A stretch of 64,000 nt of DNA from Anastatus disparis (Eukaryota > Arthropoda > Insecta > Hymenoptera > Eupelmidae), in the NCBI GenBank assembly GCA_017163975.1, contig JAFFSR010000239.1:4774001-4838000 (forward strand), given 5' to 3'. Both the position numbers and the translations under genes were made by a program. The notes below the pieces were generated by a model. The model was not told the origin of the DNA, made no database searches, and saw only the letters and a list, made by a program, of their open reading frames with translations. Shown one piece after another: positions 26,151 to 36,040 of the stretch. The stretch's first letter is position 1. Each line of letters starts with the position of its first letter.

Positions 26151-29100
26151 TATTTCAATATATATAATGTTAATAATTGTTCATTGATCCATACAATGAA
26201 ATTGAACTTTAGAAATAGTGTATCGTGTGTCTCTGTTGCACATGCGCATATAAATACCATCACTCAGAAAGTATATAAGAACTTTTACTTTTATCTCTTT
26301 CGTTGCGTACATAACGGTAAAACTATTTGACGAGCTGGTTCTGGGAGCATAAAAACATCCATTAAAACTACTCGTATAAAATACATACGTACGCATGTAT
26401 AGTGTACATAGGAAAAACGTATTTTTATTTGTTACACGTATGAGAGATACGATATTTATTGCAAAAAACTTCTTTGTACCAAACCGCACGCTTATAAAAA
26501 TTCAATAATATATTTACAAATAAAATTTACATTTACAAATGTACAAACACACATTGGATTCAATAAAGTTAATGCATTGTGTAAACATAAGATTAGCAGG
26601 TAATGACGTTTTTTTATTGTCTTTTTTTTCTTTTTAAATATCTTTTTTTTATTTCTTATAGTTCAACTTTTACGTACTCCGGAGAATTATTCGAAGTTTA
26701 ATTATAGTTGCGATGCATCGTAATATAATTTCGTATTTTTAATGTGCAAAAATGGAAGAATAATTCATCCGCGTTATAGCATGGAGATGCGCATTATTTA
26801 AAGTTGCAGTATATTTTTTGCTCTTTATATGATGATGAAAACGTTCAATTTAAACTAGTAGCTCGCCTATTTTTGCACAAAAAAATCAGAAAAGATGCTA
26901 AAATTGGAAACATTTTAACGAGAATTATAATTAATTTCTTTAATAATTTTTCACACTAATGTTTAATTACTATGCTAACGAATATATTAATAGCTTATAA
27001 AATAAGCAAATATCTTAGAAGTCTGTTTTAATTAAATAAGTATAAATTCTTTCTGATGCTCAAAGGTGTTGATTATTTGAAAAAATTAACAAATTACTAA
27101 GATACTGAGGTAACTTTGTATATTTGGTGTTGTCAATGTTTCAGTCTTTTTAAAATACTTTTTTCAAGGCAACTGATTCTAAAGATCAATACCTTTAAAT
27201 GGGCCAGTATGTTTACTTTAATTTAAAGAGCGTTTTTATGGGATGGTTGAAGCGTTGGCTTGACATAATTTTACTGTGACATTGATATTTAGAATAAGTT
27301 TGCTTGAAAAAGTATTTATTAAAAAGTCCGAAACTTTGGTAGCATTAAATATAAAAATTCAGCTCAGTTTTATTATTATACTGATTTAGTAATTTTTTCA
27401 AATCTCTTCTAATTAATATTAACTGTATATTAATAGTAACATAGATGGTACAGATCAAAATCATATAACAAGAATTCAATGCTTAACAACTGATTGTACC
27501 GGTCTATACAAGCTTATGTAGAAGCCCTAGTCGTAGAAATTAATTCAATCCCAGAAGAACAAGAACTCTGTTATCTATTAGTTCGTGCGATTTCGGACAA
27601 AAGGGATATGACATTGATTAGTACATATACTAAGTTTACGTATTCTTGGGGGATATCATAAAATTATATTAAACTATATTTTAGAGATAAATATAGATTT
27701 TAGTAGATTTAATTTAATGTAGTTGGCATCAAGACAATGGATTCTTAAAGTATATTAATTCCAATGAGTTAATTGAGTAATTTTTTGTACGTGATTTTCT
27801 AATTTTTTATATACTTCTATTTATGGATAATAAAAATTTTTTAAGCTTCTATTAATAATTTTAAAAAAATTATTGTTATACATAAGCAAAAGTACATAAA
27901 AAATTAAAAAATCACATATGAAAAAATGCTTATTTTACTCCACACTGCCCGCTTTACCTCGTTTAACGGTATATTTATTCTGTTTATAATTATCTTTACT
28001 TTTCCTTTTAGCTGAAATTGTTTAACATTGGAAAATTATGTTCAAATAATTTTTGTAAATTTTGAAAAATTATAATTTTTATTTTCATAAAATGTTAAAA
28101 GTTCATTACTGCTAAAACTTTATAAAAGTATCTAAAACTCTAATAATAATTTTTTTTTTTTAAATTTTTATTAAATTAAAATTTTATAACTGACATCTCT
28201 ATTTAACATCATGAACTTAAAATGACAATTAAGTCTTATAGTCATTATAATAACATATAGCGTATTAACGGTACTTTATATGCTATACCTTCGTTCAATA
28301 ATCCGATAATTAATCATCCTCCAGACAAATCGCCTTGATATAAGCGTAAGTAACAAGCCGCCACCTCTCAACTTTCTCTCTCTCTTTCTCTTTTGATTAT
28401 AACGAGGTACTGGTTTTCTCTTACACTAAATTATGTCTCTTCACTTTTTTCTAAAGTAGAACTATATTAATTGGTAGCATAAGATCTTGAATGAAAAAGA
28501 AGAAAAAAAAGGGTGAAGCGTTCAATAACTTATCTATCATCTTTAGAACTAAACTTTAGTTGAAATTAATCTAAGGCTTATGATGCTAACCAATCGAGAT
28601 GAACGTATAATCTGTCGAAGCTTGTGAGATTAAGGGCTAGATCCTTAAGAAAATAAAAGAAAATCACTCATCCGTGAACTGAGTTATTTGGAATTCAGAA
28701 TAATAAGGAAATAAAAGTTATAAGCGGAGGGTAGAAAGAAAAAATAATAATAAAAAATGCACGAGAAAGGAAAGAAAAAATAAAAGCCTTAATAATAATA
28801 AATAACGTGTATGAGAAAGAAAAGGAAAGAAAATCATATTTATATATATAAAACAAGTAAAAAGCGCGTGGTATTGGAAGCTTCCACACAGTATGCTGTA
28901 ATTTAAACACGTGCGTGTATTTTAAGGAAGTAAAGTTTCCTATTGTCTGAACTCTGAAAGAGCTTGAAATGAAGGGGAAGTTAAGTTTTTCTTGCCTTAG
29001 TAGTTTTATTATTTTTTTTTTCTGAAAAGAAAGAAATATTCTAAGGGTCATTTTCTTTTGTTTTCGAGACTGTGATTGCTGGAGGAAATCACATGTTGGG

Positions 29101-29163
29101 TGAAATATTCATAAATTCACAAATCCGAAATAATAAATCAGGCGAATATTAATTTTTTTATCA

Positions 29164-29520
29164 TAAAGGCGGATGCCCATGAGGTAATTTGCAAAGTCTT
29201 GATATGAAATAGCTTTTGTCTTTTTATTATTATGAAATTTATAAATTATGTAAAATTTAAATTAAATTAGCTAACTTTGTATTGTAAAAAAACAAAATCT
29301 TCTAATTATTCTATCATAAGTTCTAAATGTCGGACAATATCTTGATTTTTTCACTTATTTTTTAAATTTTAATCTATTTTATTTACCTGTTATTTACCTA
29401 TAATATTATTACTAAATTTTAGTATCCATAGTATACAAAGAAGTTTTGTACTTTCCTCTTTGTTTCCTTATTTGATACGTTTTCGTACGTATCCATCTTT
29501 AAAGAAATTAATGTTCCTAA
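29164..29520 (+). repeat. old dispersed repeat family, copy 1
   Basis: This is the first of three same-strand relatives in the window. It starts AAAGGCGGATGCCCAT. It later contains ACAAAATCTTCTAATTATTC, CTTGATTTTTTCACTTATT and TTTCCTTATTTG, all in the same order as in the copy at 35693-36040. There is no ORF. The boundaries are approximate. Confidence 0.6.
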
Positions 29521-31847
29521 AATCACGTAAAAGCATAACTTTTACTAGAATCATCATTAATATAATAAAGATTTCCTTCTATTAACTTACATTTAATTTG
29601 ATATTATATTTTATCCTAATAAAAAAGAAAAATTTATATATTGCATAAAATTTATTAAGTAATAGTTCTTACATGGATAAATATTTACATCGATAATCTT
29701 TATCTTATTTTCAATATTCTCTTAACTTTAATATTTACAAGCTGCTTATAAATCAGCGGTATAATATTAAAGCTACTTATTTTCATAATAACCTTCAAAT
29801 ATTTAATAAAAAAACAAAATTACAACTAGAAATTAATCGATACATTGTATAATAAAATTTGATTGCTCATCAACTCAATTAGGATTTTAATAAAGTCAAT
29901 CATTCCATTTACACTATTAGAGGGTAATTATTTAGTTTTTCTTATTTTTAACAACTACAGAAGGTTAATTCATTAAAATATAGAATAATCTAAAAATAAT
30001 CGGATACTTTTTAAATAAAGGAAGTATCGTGTTTATAAATTTCTATGCAACGATCGATTCTACGTTTACTCATAGAAAAAACAAACATTCTTTCAATCTT
30101 ATGAAAATAATCTATAGGCTTAACTTAGATTATCGTGTAATCGATAAAGGTAGAATGTATAAAATACATTAATGTAGATAACAAATATTTTCTTGTTAAA
30201 TATCTTAATATGATGATGTTGTTGGTTCCGTTGCATTTCTTTTTATTCATTTTTTATTTCCTAAACGCATTATAATATCGTTAAAGCCCTTCAAAGTTCA
30301 ATGCCTCCTCGGTGAGGTTAATCTTCCATTAAATTAAGCTCTAAACAAAACAATTATGACCTAGGATGCGTTTCTTTGTGCTTTAGAACGATTATTAAAG
30401 CTCAAGCTTTATAAGCCTTTGAACTTTTTTAATACTAAATTAAACTCCAACAACAATTCCTTCATCGTTGCGTGCATTAATGACATACGACGATGTTTAT
30501 TTTAAAATTTTTATTAGCTATTTATAGAAGTTTAAAATAGTAGGTAACGATTAATTATCACTTATATAAGTATTTTATTTTTAAATGTTCTTCTTTCTTT
30601 TACAATTTCATAAATTTGCATTTTTCTAATGTGAAATAATTGTTGAGGAAATATTTCTGAATAAAGTGGATTTAAAAAGCGTAGTTTTTTTGTTTTAGAT
30701 TAAAAAGATTCGTTTAATATAAACGTATGCATTATTCGCTATTGTTTTAACGCAACAAAAGCATCATGTGTATGTAAATTACAAAAATCTGATTAAATTA
30801 AATTTTACAAAGGTTTATTTTTATTTAGCATTTATGCAAAAACTATTAAATTATTAACGAAAATTTTGTGTAATTACTTTGTAAATTTTGCATGTACATT
30901 GCAAGGCTTAATATAATAGTAAATGTAATATATAGGATGATGATGAACTAAACTTTATTAATCATATATTTATATATATGTATCAGTTGATGAATTTGAT
31001 ATTATTTGAAAATTAATGAGGATAATAAAGCATACTTTCGGTACTGTTGTTAATTTACTAAAATCAAACAGTCTCTCAAAAGCTTTTACATCAAATAGGT
31101 TTTATTTAAGCTATGCATTCATACTTTATAGATATGTATATTAAGAATTTTTAATTTTGTTAAAATACTTCATTTTTCATTTATAATAATTTTTAGTACT
31201 TTCGTGTTTAATTTTATATATATGTTTTATATTTACATAATTTTTGTATACTTTAATATTGTAACAGCAATTTAACTCAAAAATTGCTTCTTTCATGCAA
31301 TAAAGCTTTTATTGAATAAATTATCTTGCATTTATTTTAATGTATGTATTAGGAATGAAAAAAGTTAATAACTAAAAGTTTCATTAGTTTTTGAATTTTT
31401 ATGCATTTTCAAAAATACATTCTTTCATTCTATAAAGAAATTCAACTTTTTTTTTTATTAATGTCAATAAGCATATAAATGATACAAGGAATAGTTTAAT
31501 AAATTTTTACTATAGGGAATAAAAAAAATATGTTTCTTTTCATATTAAGGATTAATCTTTCAAATTCTTCTTTTTCTTATGAAATATTCCAAAAAAACAC
31601 TATTTTCAATCTTAAAAAATTCTACTTCAAAGTTTCATCAAATTCGATGTATTCGAATAATGAAAACCGGATGATGATCACATTCTTTAGTGTATGCATC
31701 TTCATAAAAATGAATTGCGCACAAGAGAATTTTCTTCAACACATTTCACCACAAGCACACGCTTAAAGAAAAAATGAAAATAATAAAAAAAAAGAAGAAA
31801 GAACGAAAATTCTTTATCCCTTGGTATATAACCAGCAACGTGATATT

Positions 31848-31939
31848 ACACGTGTATTGAATATCTGATCGATTTATCTGCATACATGCATACATTTACG
31901 TGTAGTGCAAGTTCACGAACGTATAATACGTACACGTGT
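31848..31939. promoter_or_regulatory. pair of ACACGTGT E-box palindromes
   Basis: Two identical ACACGTGT octamers (31848-31855 and 31932-31939) lie 84 bp apart, with further ACGTG words near 31900 and 31959. CACGTG is bound by bHLH factors such as CLK/CYC and Myc/Max. The site lies about 2.6 kb upstream of the receptor leader. Function is inference only. Confidence 0.25.
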
Positions 31940-34424
31940 ATAAGAATATTTTATGTATACGTGTGCTTTAGATACGATGTTTTTTTCTTTAAAGATGCAA
32001 CGATTTCCTTTTACTGCTACTCTATCTATACTTTTTTTTTCTCTTTGGACCATGTGGTGTAACGGAGTTAGTTTTCATCCCTTTTATGAATATTGGAAAA
32101 AAAGTTCTTGTCAAGGTTGCCCGAGGAGTGTGAAATTGTATTCAAAATTAGGACTTATTTAACACATTATTTAACTTTTAATAAATGTTCCATTCAGTTA
32201 AATGTTTGTTTATTATTGTCATGAGATTATTCGTCAAAAATAAATCTCAATCAAAACATACGCTTTATTTTTAAATAAAATTGCTCCGTGTACAATAGTA
32301 AAGCTATTTACGTCCTTTTTTGAATTTTTTATTCTTTTTTTGAAGCGGGCTGAAAGACAAATTCAATTAAAACACTTTACTTAAATAGCCTTGATATTGG
32401 TTAGCATTTAAAATGTGAAATGCATTGATTTTCATTAAATTTGACATCTCACATTTCTGTTTATCGGATTACGCCAAAAAAAACTTTCGAAGGCTGAGAT
32501 GATAACTGAACATAAATCCTCTTGAAAACAATTTAACAGTTTTGTTATTCATTTTATTTTTTTTCGAAAGATTCGCAGTCGTATAAAACGTGAAATGTTT
32601 TCTAAAATGTAATTGCGTAATTAAAAAAGGCATTTATTTATACTAATAGCTTGATTCGTTACGAATGAAATGCCTCTTTTCTCATCATCGTTTATTTTTA
32701 TTACTACAACAATGATTTATGAACGCAGATGATACAACAATTTGAGTTTGAAATTTATACATTTTGATTATGATTTTGATCGACTATTAAAGATTCTTAC
32801 AAATATAGCAACATTTTTCGTAATTTATTCTGTTATTTTTAATATCATGCGAATCATTTCATTATGATAAAATTCTATTTTTGCGTTATATCATGTTTGA
32901 TAAATTGCAAAAGTTGTCTGACTACTTCCGTATATGACTACTCAAATTTTGATATTGATTAGAAAATAGCAATTTAGAAATTTAGTTTTCACAAAATGAT
33001 ACTTAGGAGGTACGTTTTATCATTAAGAAAAAATATGTTCTTACAGAAACTTATATTAATAAATTAATTAGTTAATTTTTATGATTGCAAATTAAACATC
33101 CAACAGTTATGATTTTATCATTCACAAATTTTTCATCATATGCGTAAAAATAGAAAAAAAAGTATTAAAGATTTTTCTAAAGTCAAGGGAATTGAATAAT
33201 TCAGAATTAACTTAATTTCTTGCATAGTTTGCTACTTTACGGAAAAGAATGTACGACACGCCACATTAGTTCACCACCTCTTGGGTGTACATGTGGGAGG
33301 GTAACAGCTTTACTTTAGAAAAGAGGGGAGTTAAAGTAGGGAGTCTACAGGGTCGATCAGAGGGAGAGAGAAAGATAGAGGAAGCTGCTATACGTGCACC
33401 CGAAGCGAAATCCTGAAATTCCTTAACGTGGAATCCGAGTGAAAGAGAGGAAGTAGAAAAAGAAAAAGTAAAAAAAAATTAAAAAGTACTTAGGACTTTG
33501 TAGGATGTGTGAGGTAAAGGCCACATCCTCTTAACGAAGTTTCTTTTTTTTCCAATGCGAGATGAAAAAAGAAAAAGTAAGAAGAGGAGCAACGGAAGAG
33601 TTAAATGTCCAAGCAACTTTTTTTTATCTCTTCTTTTTTTATTTTTTTTGCTAACGTGGTCGTGATATTTCAAACGCTCTCTTGACTTTCTTATATACGC
33701 GCTTAAATAAAGGTGAGCTGATAAATTGAGAATAAAAAGTTTGAATTCTACAGGTCTGTTTTTGCGCTGGAAAATGGCCTTTTGTGTAAAATAGATGAAG
33801 TTTATTTGGATACTAGGTGCACTTTACATACACTAAACGAGATACCAAGACTTATATTTAACTTTTTTTTCTTTTAACGTTTTCACTGAGTTTTAGTCAA
33901 GAAAAAGTTTTTTTTTCAATGTTGATAATATTATTAACGTCTTCTAGATATAAAATATAATTAAAACGAAAAACTTTTAATAACAATATTTTAAAGCACA
34001 ATTCGTTATTATCATTTCCTAGAAAATTGCGACCTAATTATATCATTTGGCACTTCGCATTCCATTTTTGTCAGGCTGCATTCTTGCCAAAAAAACTATA
34101 AAGATAAAGTCTCTGCCCTTAATGTCTTTCTGATTATCACCTTTTTTTTAATAAAGTAATTTTATCCATTTCTCAGAAATTAAATTTAAAATATTCTTTC
34201 CGTAGTAATGATATAACTTAATATTTTATATTTCCGACGTCATTCATGAGTGAAAATTAATATAAAATTCGATTTAAATAAAACTGTATTTCTTTAACAA
34301 AATATTTTATTATAAATAAAATAAAAATTTGATCATTTATTAGTTTCAATTTATCATGAAACAAATTATACTAAATAATTGATCGAACCAATGAATAAGA
34401 TTTGTAATATAATTCACATATCGA

Positions 34425-34501
34425 TGACGTTAGAAAGAGGCTTTAAGCTGAAAACGTCAGCGGCCAAAATCCTAGATTAACATAACTAATTGACGACGTC
34501 A
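34425..34501. promoter_or_regulatory. cluster of CRE-like sites upstream of the coding exon
   Basis: Three CRE-type cores lie within 77 bp: TGACGT at 34425, ACGTCA at 34454 and TGACGACGTCA at 34491-34501. An Inr-like TCAGTC follows immediately. D2-like receptors act on cAMP, so CREB feedback would be plausible, but no function is shown here. The cluster could belong to an internal promoter or be chance. Confidence 0.3.
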
Positions 34502-34510
34502 GTCTCATCT

Positions 34511-34571
34511 CTCTATCTCACTTTCTCTAGTTTGGTCAATCTAATTGCTTCCGGCGTCTCGTATGTTTCAG
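34511..34571 (+). other. candidate splice acceptors of the receptor coding exon
   Basis: Two possible 3' splice sites precede the leader. One ends in CTTTCTCTAG at 34530 after a long CT-rich tract (34503-34528). The other ends in TATGTTTCAG at 34571 with a shorter pyrimidine tract. Either would splice an upstream noncoding exon onto the coding exon. The sequence cannot decide between them; the first has the better tract and the second the better CAG. Transcription could also start locally, since an Inr-like TCAGTC lies at 34499-34504. Confidence 0.5.
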
Positions 34572-34921
34572 GTTTCCATGGATCAATAAAGGCGGCCGTG
34601 GATGGCATTAGACACGTTCCTCGTCTCCAAGACAGTAATCCACTGGTTTCGCTCACCAATTCGAGTGTCTCGACATTACCATCGTCATCGGCCTCGGAGA
34701 AACGTAAACGGAAAAACAAGAAACCGTCAATATATATCCAAGAGAAAATTAAAGACGATTTCAAAGCACAAGTGAAGAAGAAGGAAATAAAGGAAAAGGC
34801 AAGAAAAAAAGGAAAGAATTATCGGAAAGAGAGGAAAAGGAGTCAAATGATGATGGCATCAAATGGCAATGCAAGACCACAAATCGATCGATACGATAAG
34901 TAATACGAATTTCCTAGCGAA
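34572..34921 (+). promoter_or_regulatory. receptor 5' leader with upstream ORFs
   Basis: This leader precedes the receptor ATG. It contains several upstream AUGs: ATG GAT CAA TAA at 34578-34589; a 57-codon ORF at 34602-34775; an 18-codon ORF at 34847-34903 that starts with three consecutive ATGs; and an ORF from 34863 that overlaps the receptor start. The frame of the receptor itself is open from 34490 to the TAA at 34901-34903, but its first ATG is at 34847. Upstream ORFs of this kind usually lower translation of the main ORF. That they do so here is inference. Confidence 0.6.
34602..34775 (+). other. upstream ORF, 57 codons
   Basis: This ATG-initiated ORF ends in TGA, is in a different frame from the receptor and does not overlap it. 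The predicted peptide becomes very basic (Arg/Lys/His-rich) from about residue 21. It resembles no family I know. Context before the ATG is GTGG (purine at -3). It is probably a regulatory uORF if this leader is transcribed, rather than a functional peptide gene. Confidence 0.35.
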
Positions 34922-35039
34922 ATGGAGAGTCGGTCGAGTGACGCAACAACGTTACCGAGACTCTTACTTCAGAACATCAGTAGTAACGTATTATCCGGTA
35001 GAAATAATAGTGATAGACCACCTGACATTGACGGTATAG
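34863..35039 (+). other. upstream ORF overlapping the receptor start codon
   Basis: This ORF of 58 codons starts at ATG 34863, with a second in-frame ATG at 34869 that has G at -3. It runs through the receptor ATG (34922) in another frame and stops at TAG 35037-35039. Ribosomes that start here cannot reach the receptor start by simple reinitiation. If translated, it should repress receptor synthesis or require leaky scanning. The peptide itself is not recognised. Confidence 0.4.
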
Positions 35040-35638
35040 TTAATCAAGAAAATGGCAGTAAAAATTTTTTCTCAATGCACAATGACACTAATAACAGTCT
35101 TGATTTTGAATTTGGCTGGCTTAACGATGCCAACAATAACAACAATAACAACAATAACAGCAGTGGCAGTAGTTTTCCATTATCGTCGAATACAGTGTCT
35201 AATACGTCAACATCAACATCGGACAATTACGCGATTATTTCTGATCTATTGATATTCGATGATCTAAATGGTTATATCAATAAGCTTAATTATAGTGCAC
35301 TTGCTAATTTAAGCTTATATTACGATGGTGATTCGGTAAATTCAAGTTTTGTTAATGCCAATTGTACTTTTGCCAATGGTAGTTTAGGTAATTATAGTGA
35401 GTGCGATTTAGGTAATTATAGTGTTACGTCTAGCCCAAAAATTGACGAGGAGAAAAATTGGTGGGCTTTAATATTGGTTGTGGTGCCATGTCTTACGATA
35501 TTTGGCAATGTACTTGTTATATTAGCTGTGAAAAGAGAGAGGACGCTTCAAACTGTTACTAATTATTTCATCGTCAGTCTTGCAGTTGCGGATCTTCTTG
35601 TTGCAATGGTCGTCATGCCTTTTGCTGTTTATGTTCTG
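34922..35638 (+). CDS. Dop2R: D2-like dopamine receptor, first coding exon (partial: N-terminus, TM1, TM2)
   Basis: This exon encodes 239 residues of a class A biogenic-amine GPCR, most like insect D2-like dopamine receptors (Dop2R/DOP3). Family members sit in the neuronal plasma membrane and couple to Gi/o to lower cAMP. Residues 1-179 form a long extracellular tail without an obvious signal peptide. It is rich in N-glycosylation sequons (for example N18, N44, N54, N129, N147, N152, N157, N165), has cysteines at 148 and 161, and carries a nine-asparagine run (71-79). TM1 spans about 181-203 with the GNV motif (N1.50 = N196). Intracellular loop 1 carries [10 protein letters not shown], and TM2 spans about 215-239 with LAVADLL (D2.50 = D224). 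The exon ends in phase 0 after MPFAVYVL, followed by a GTGAGT donor. The chosen ATG has a purine at -3 and G at +4, and an in-frame TAA lies 18 nt upstream. TM3-TM7, including the DRY, CWxP and NPxxY motifs, are not in this exon and were not found downstream. The D2 class is confident; orthology to a named gene is inference. Confidence 0.93.
35130..35160 (+). repeat. coding AAC/AAT trinucleotide repeat (poly-Asn)
   Basis: Nine AAC/AAT codons encode Asn 71-79 of the receptor's extracellular tail. Mixed codons reduce slippage, but length variation between individuals or species is likely. It lies well outside the membrane bundle and ligand pocket. Confidence 0.9.
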
Positions 35639-35644
35639 GTGAGT
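35639..35644 (+). other. splice donor of the receptor coding exon
   Basis: The sequence CTG|GTGAGT is a near-consensus 5' splice site. It falls exactly at the end of TM2 coding and leaves a phase 0 junction. Reading on gives only three more codons before a stop, in very AT-rich sequence, so the coding similarity ends here. From memory, vertebrate D2-class genes also have an intron near the end of TM2, which would fit an old intron position. Confidence 0.85.
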
Positions 35645-35692
35645 TTTTAAAAATTTTATTTATTTTTATCAAGTAATTTATTTTTATAGTAT

Positions 35693-36040
35693 AAAGGAGA
35701 ATGCCCATAAAGTAATTTGTAAAATCTTTTTTATATTTTAACTATAAGAAAATTCATGGAATATTTTTTTGCAAAATTTAAAATGAATTATTAATTTTGC
35801 ATTAGAAAAAACAAAACCTTTAATTATTCCATTATTTATTTCAAATTTTTGACGAAATCTTAATTTTTTCACTTATTATTGCATTTTCAATCGTTCATTT
35901 CTGACATTTCTATTGATTTTCCAACATTGATTTTTTAAATTTTAATATTCTTATTCAATATAAGCATTAATAATAGTTTTATTGGTTCCCCTGCGTTCCC
36001 TTATTTGTTTCACATTCGTGGACATCTTCGTTATGATAGT
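35693..36040 (+). repeat. old dispersed repeat family, copy 2
   Basis: Starts AAAGGAGAATGCCCATA, 55 bp after the receptor splice donor. It aligns along about 340 bp with 29164-29520, sharing AAAACCTTTAATTATTCC, CTTAATTTTTTCACTTATT and TTCCCTTATTTG. It is probably a decayed transposon insertion in the receptor intron. Confidence 0.6.

Larger units (their letters stand above)
26151..34424. other. intron-like AT-rich sequence upstream of the coding exon
   Basis: Apart from the dispersed repeat at 29164 and the E-box pair, no gene was recognised. A 55-codon open stretch at 27494-27658 has mixed amino-acid composition but matches nothing I know. A GC-richer, purine-rich island lies at 33250-33470 with no ORF. 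Confidence 0.55.

Noticed and set aside
28695..29051. 118-residue minus-strand ORF with hydrophobic stretches
   Set aside because: Composition (Phe, Ile, Ser, Leu, Lys) is what A-rich sequence gives on the reverse strand. It has no family motif and no gene context.
34513..34764. 83-residue minus-strand ORF opposite the leader
   Set aside because: It is a shadow of the leader and has no independent support.
34490..34903. 137-residue ORF upstream of the receptor as a separate gene
   Set aside because: Its first codon is TTG, not ATG, and its only in-frame ATGs are at 34847-34853. It overlaps the likely splice acceptors and reads as leader sequence.
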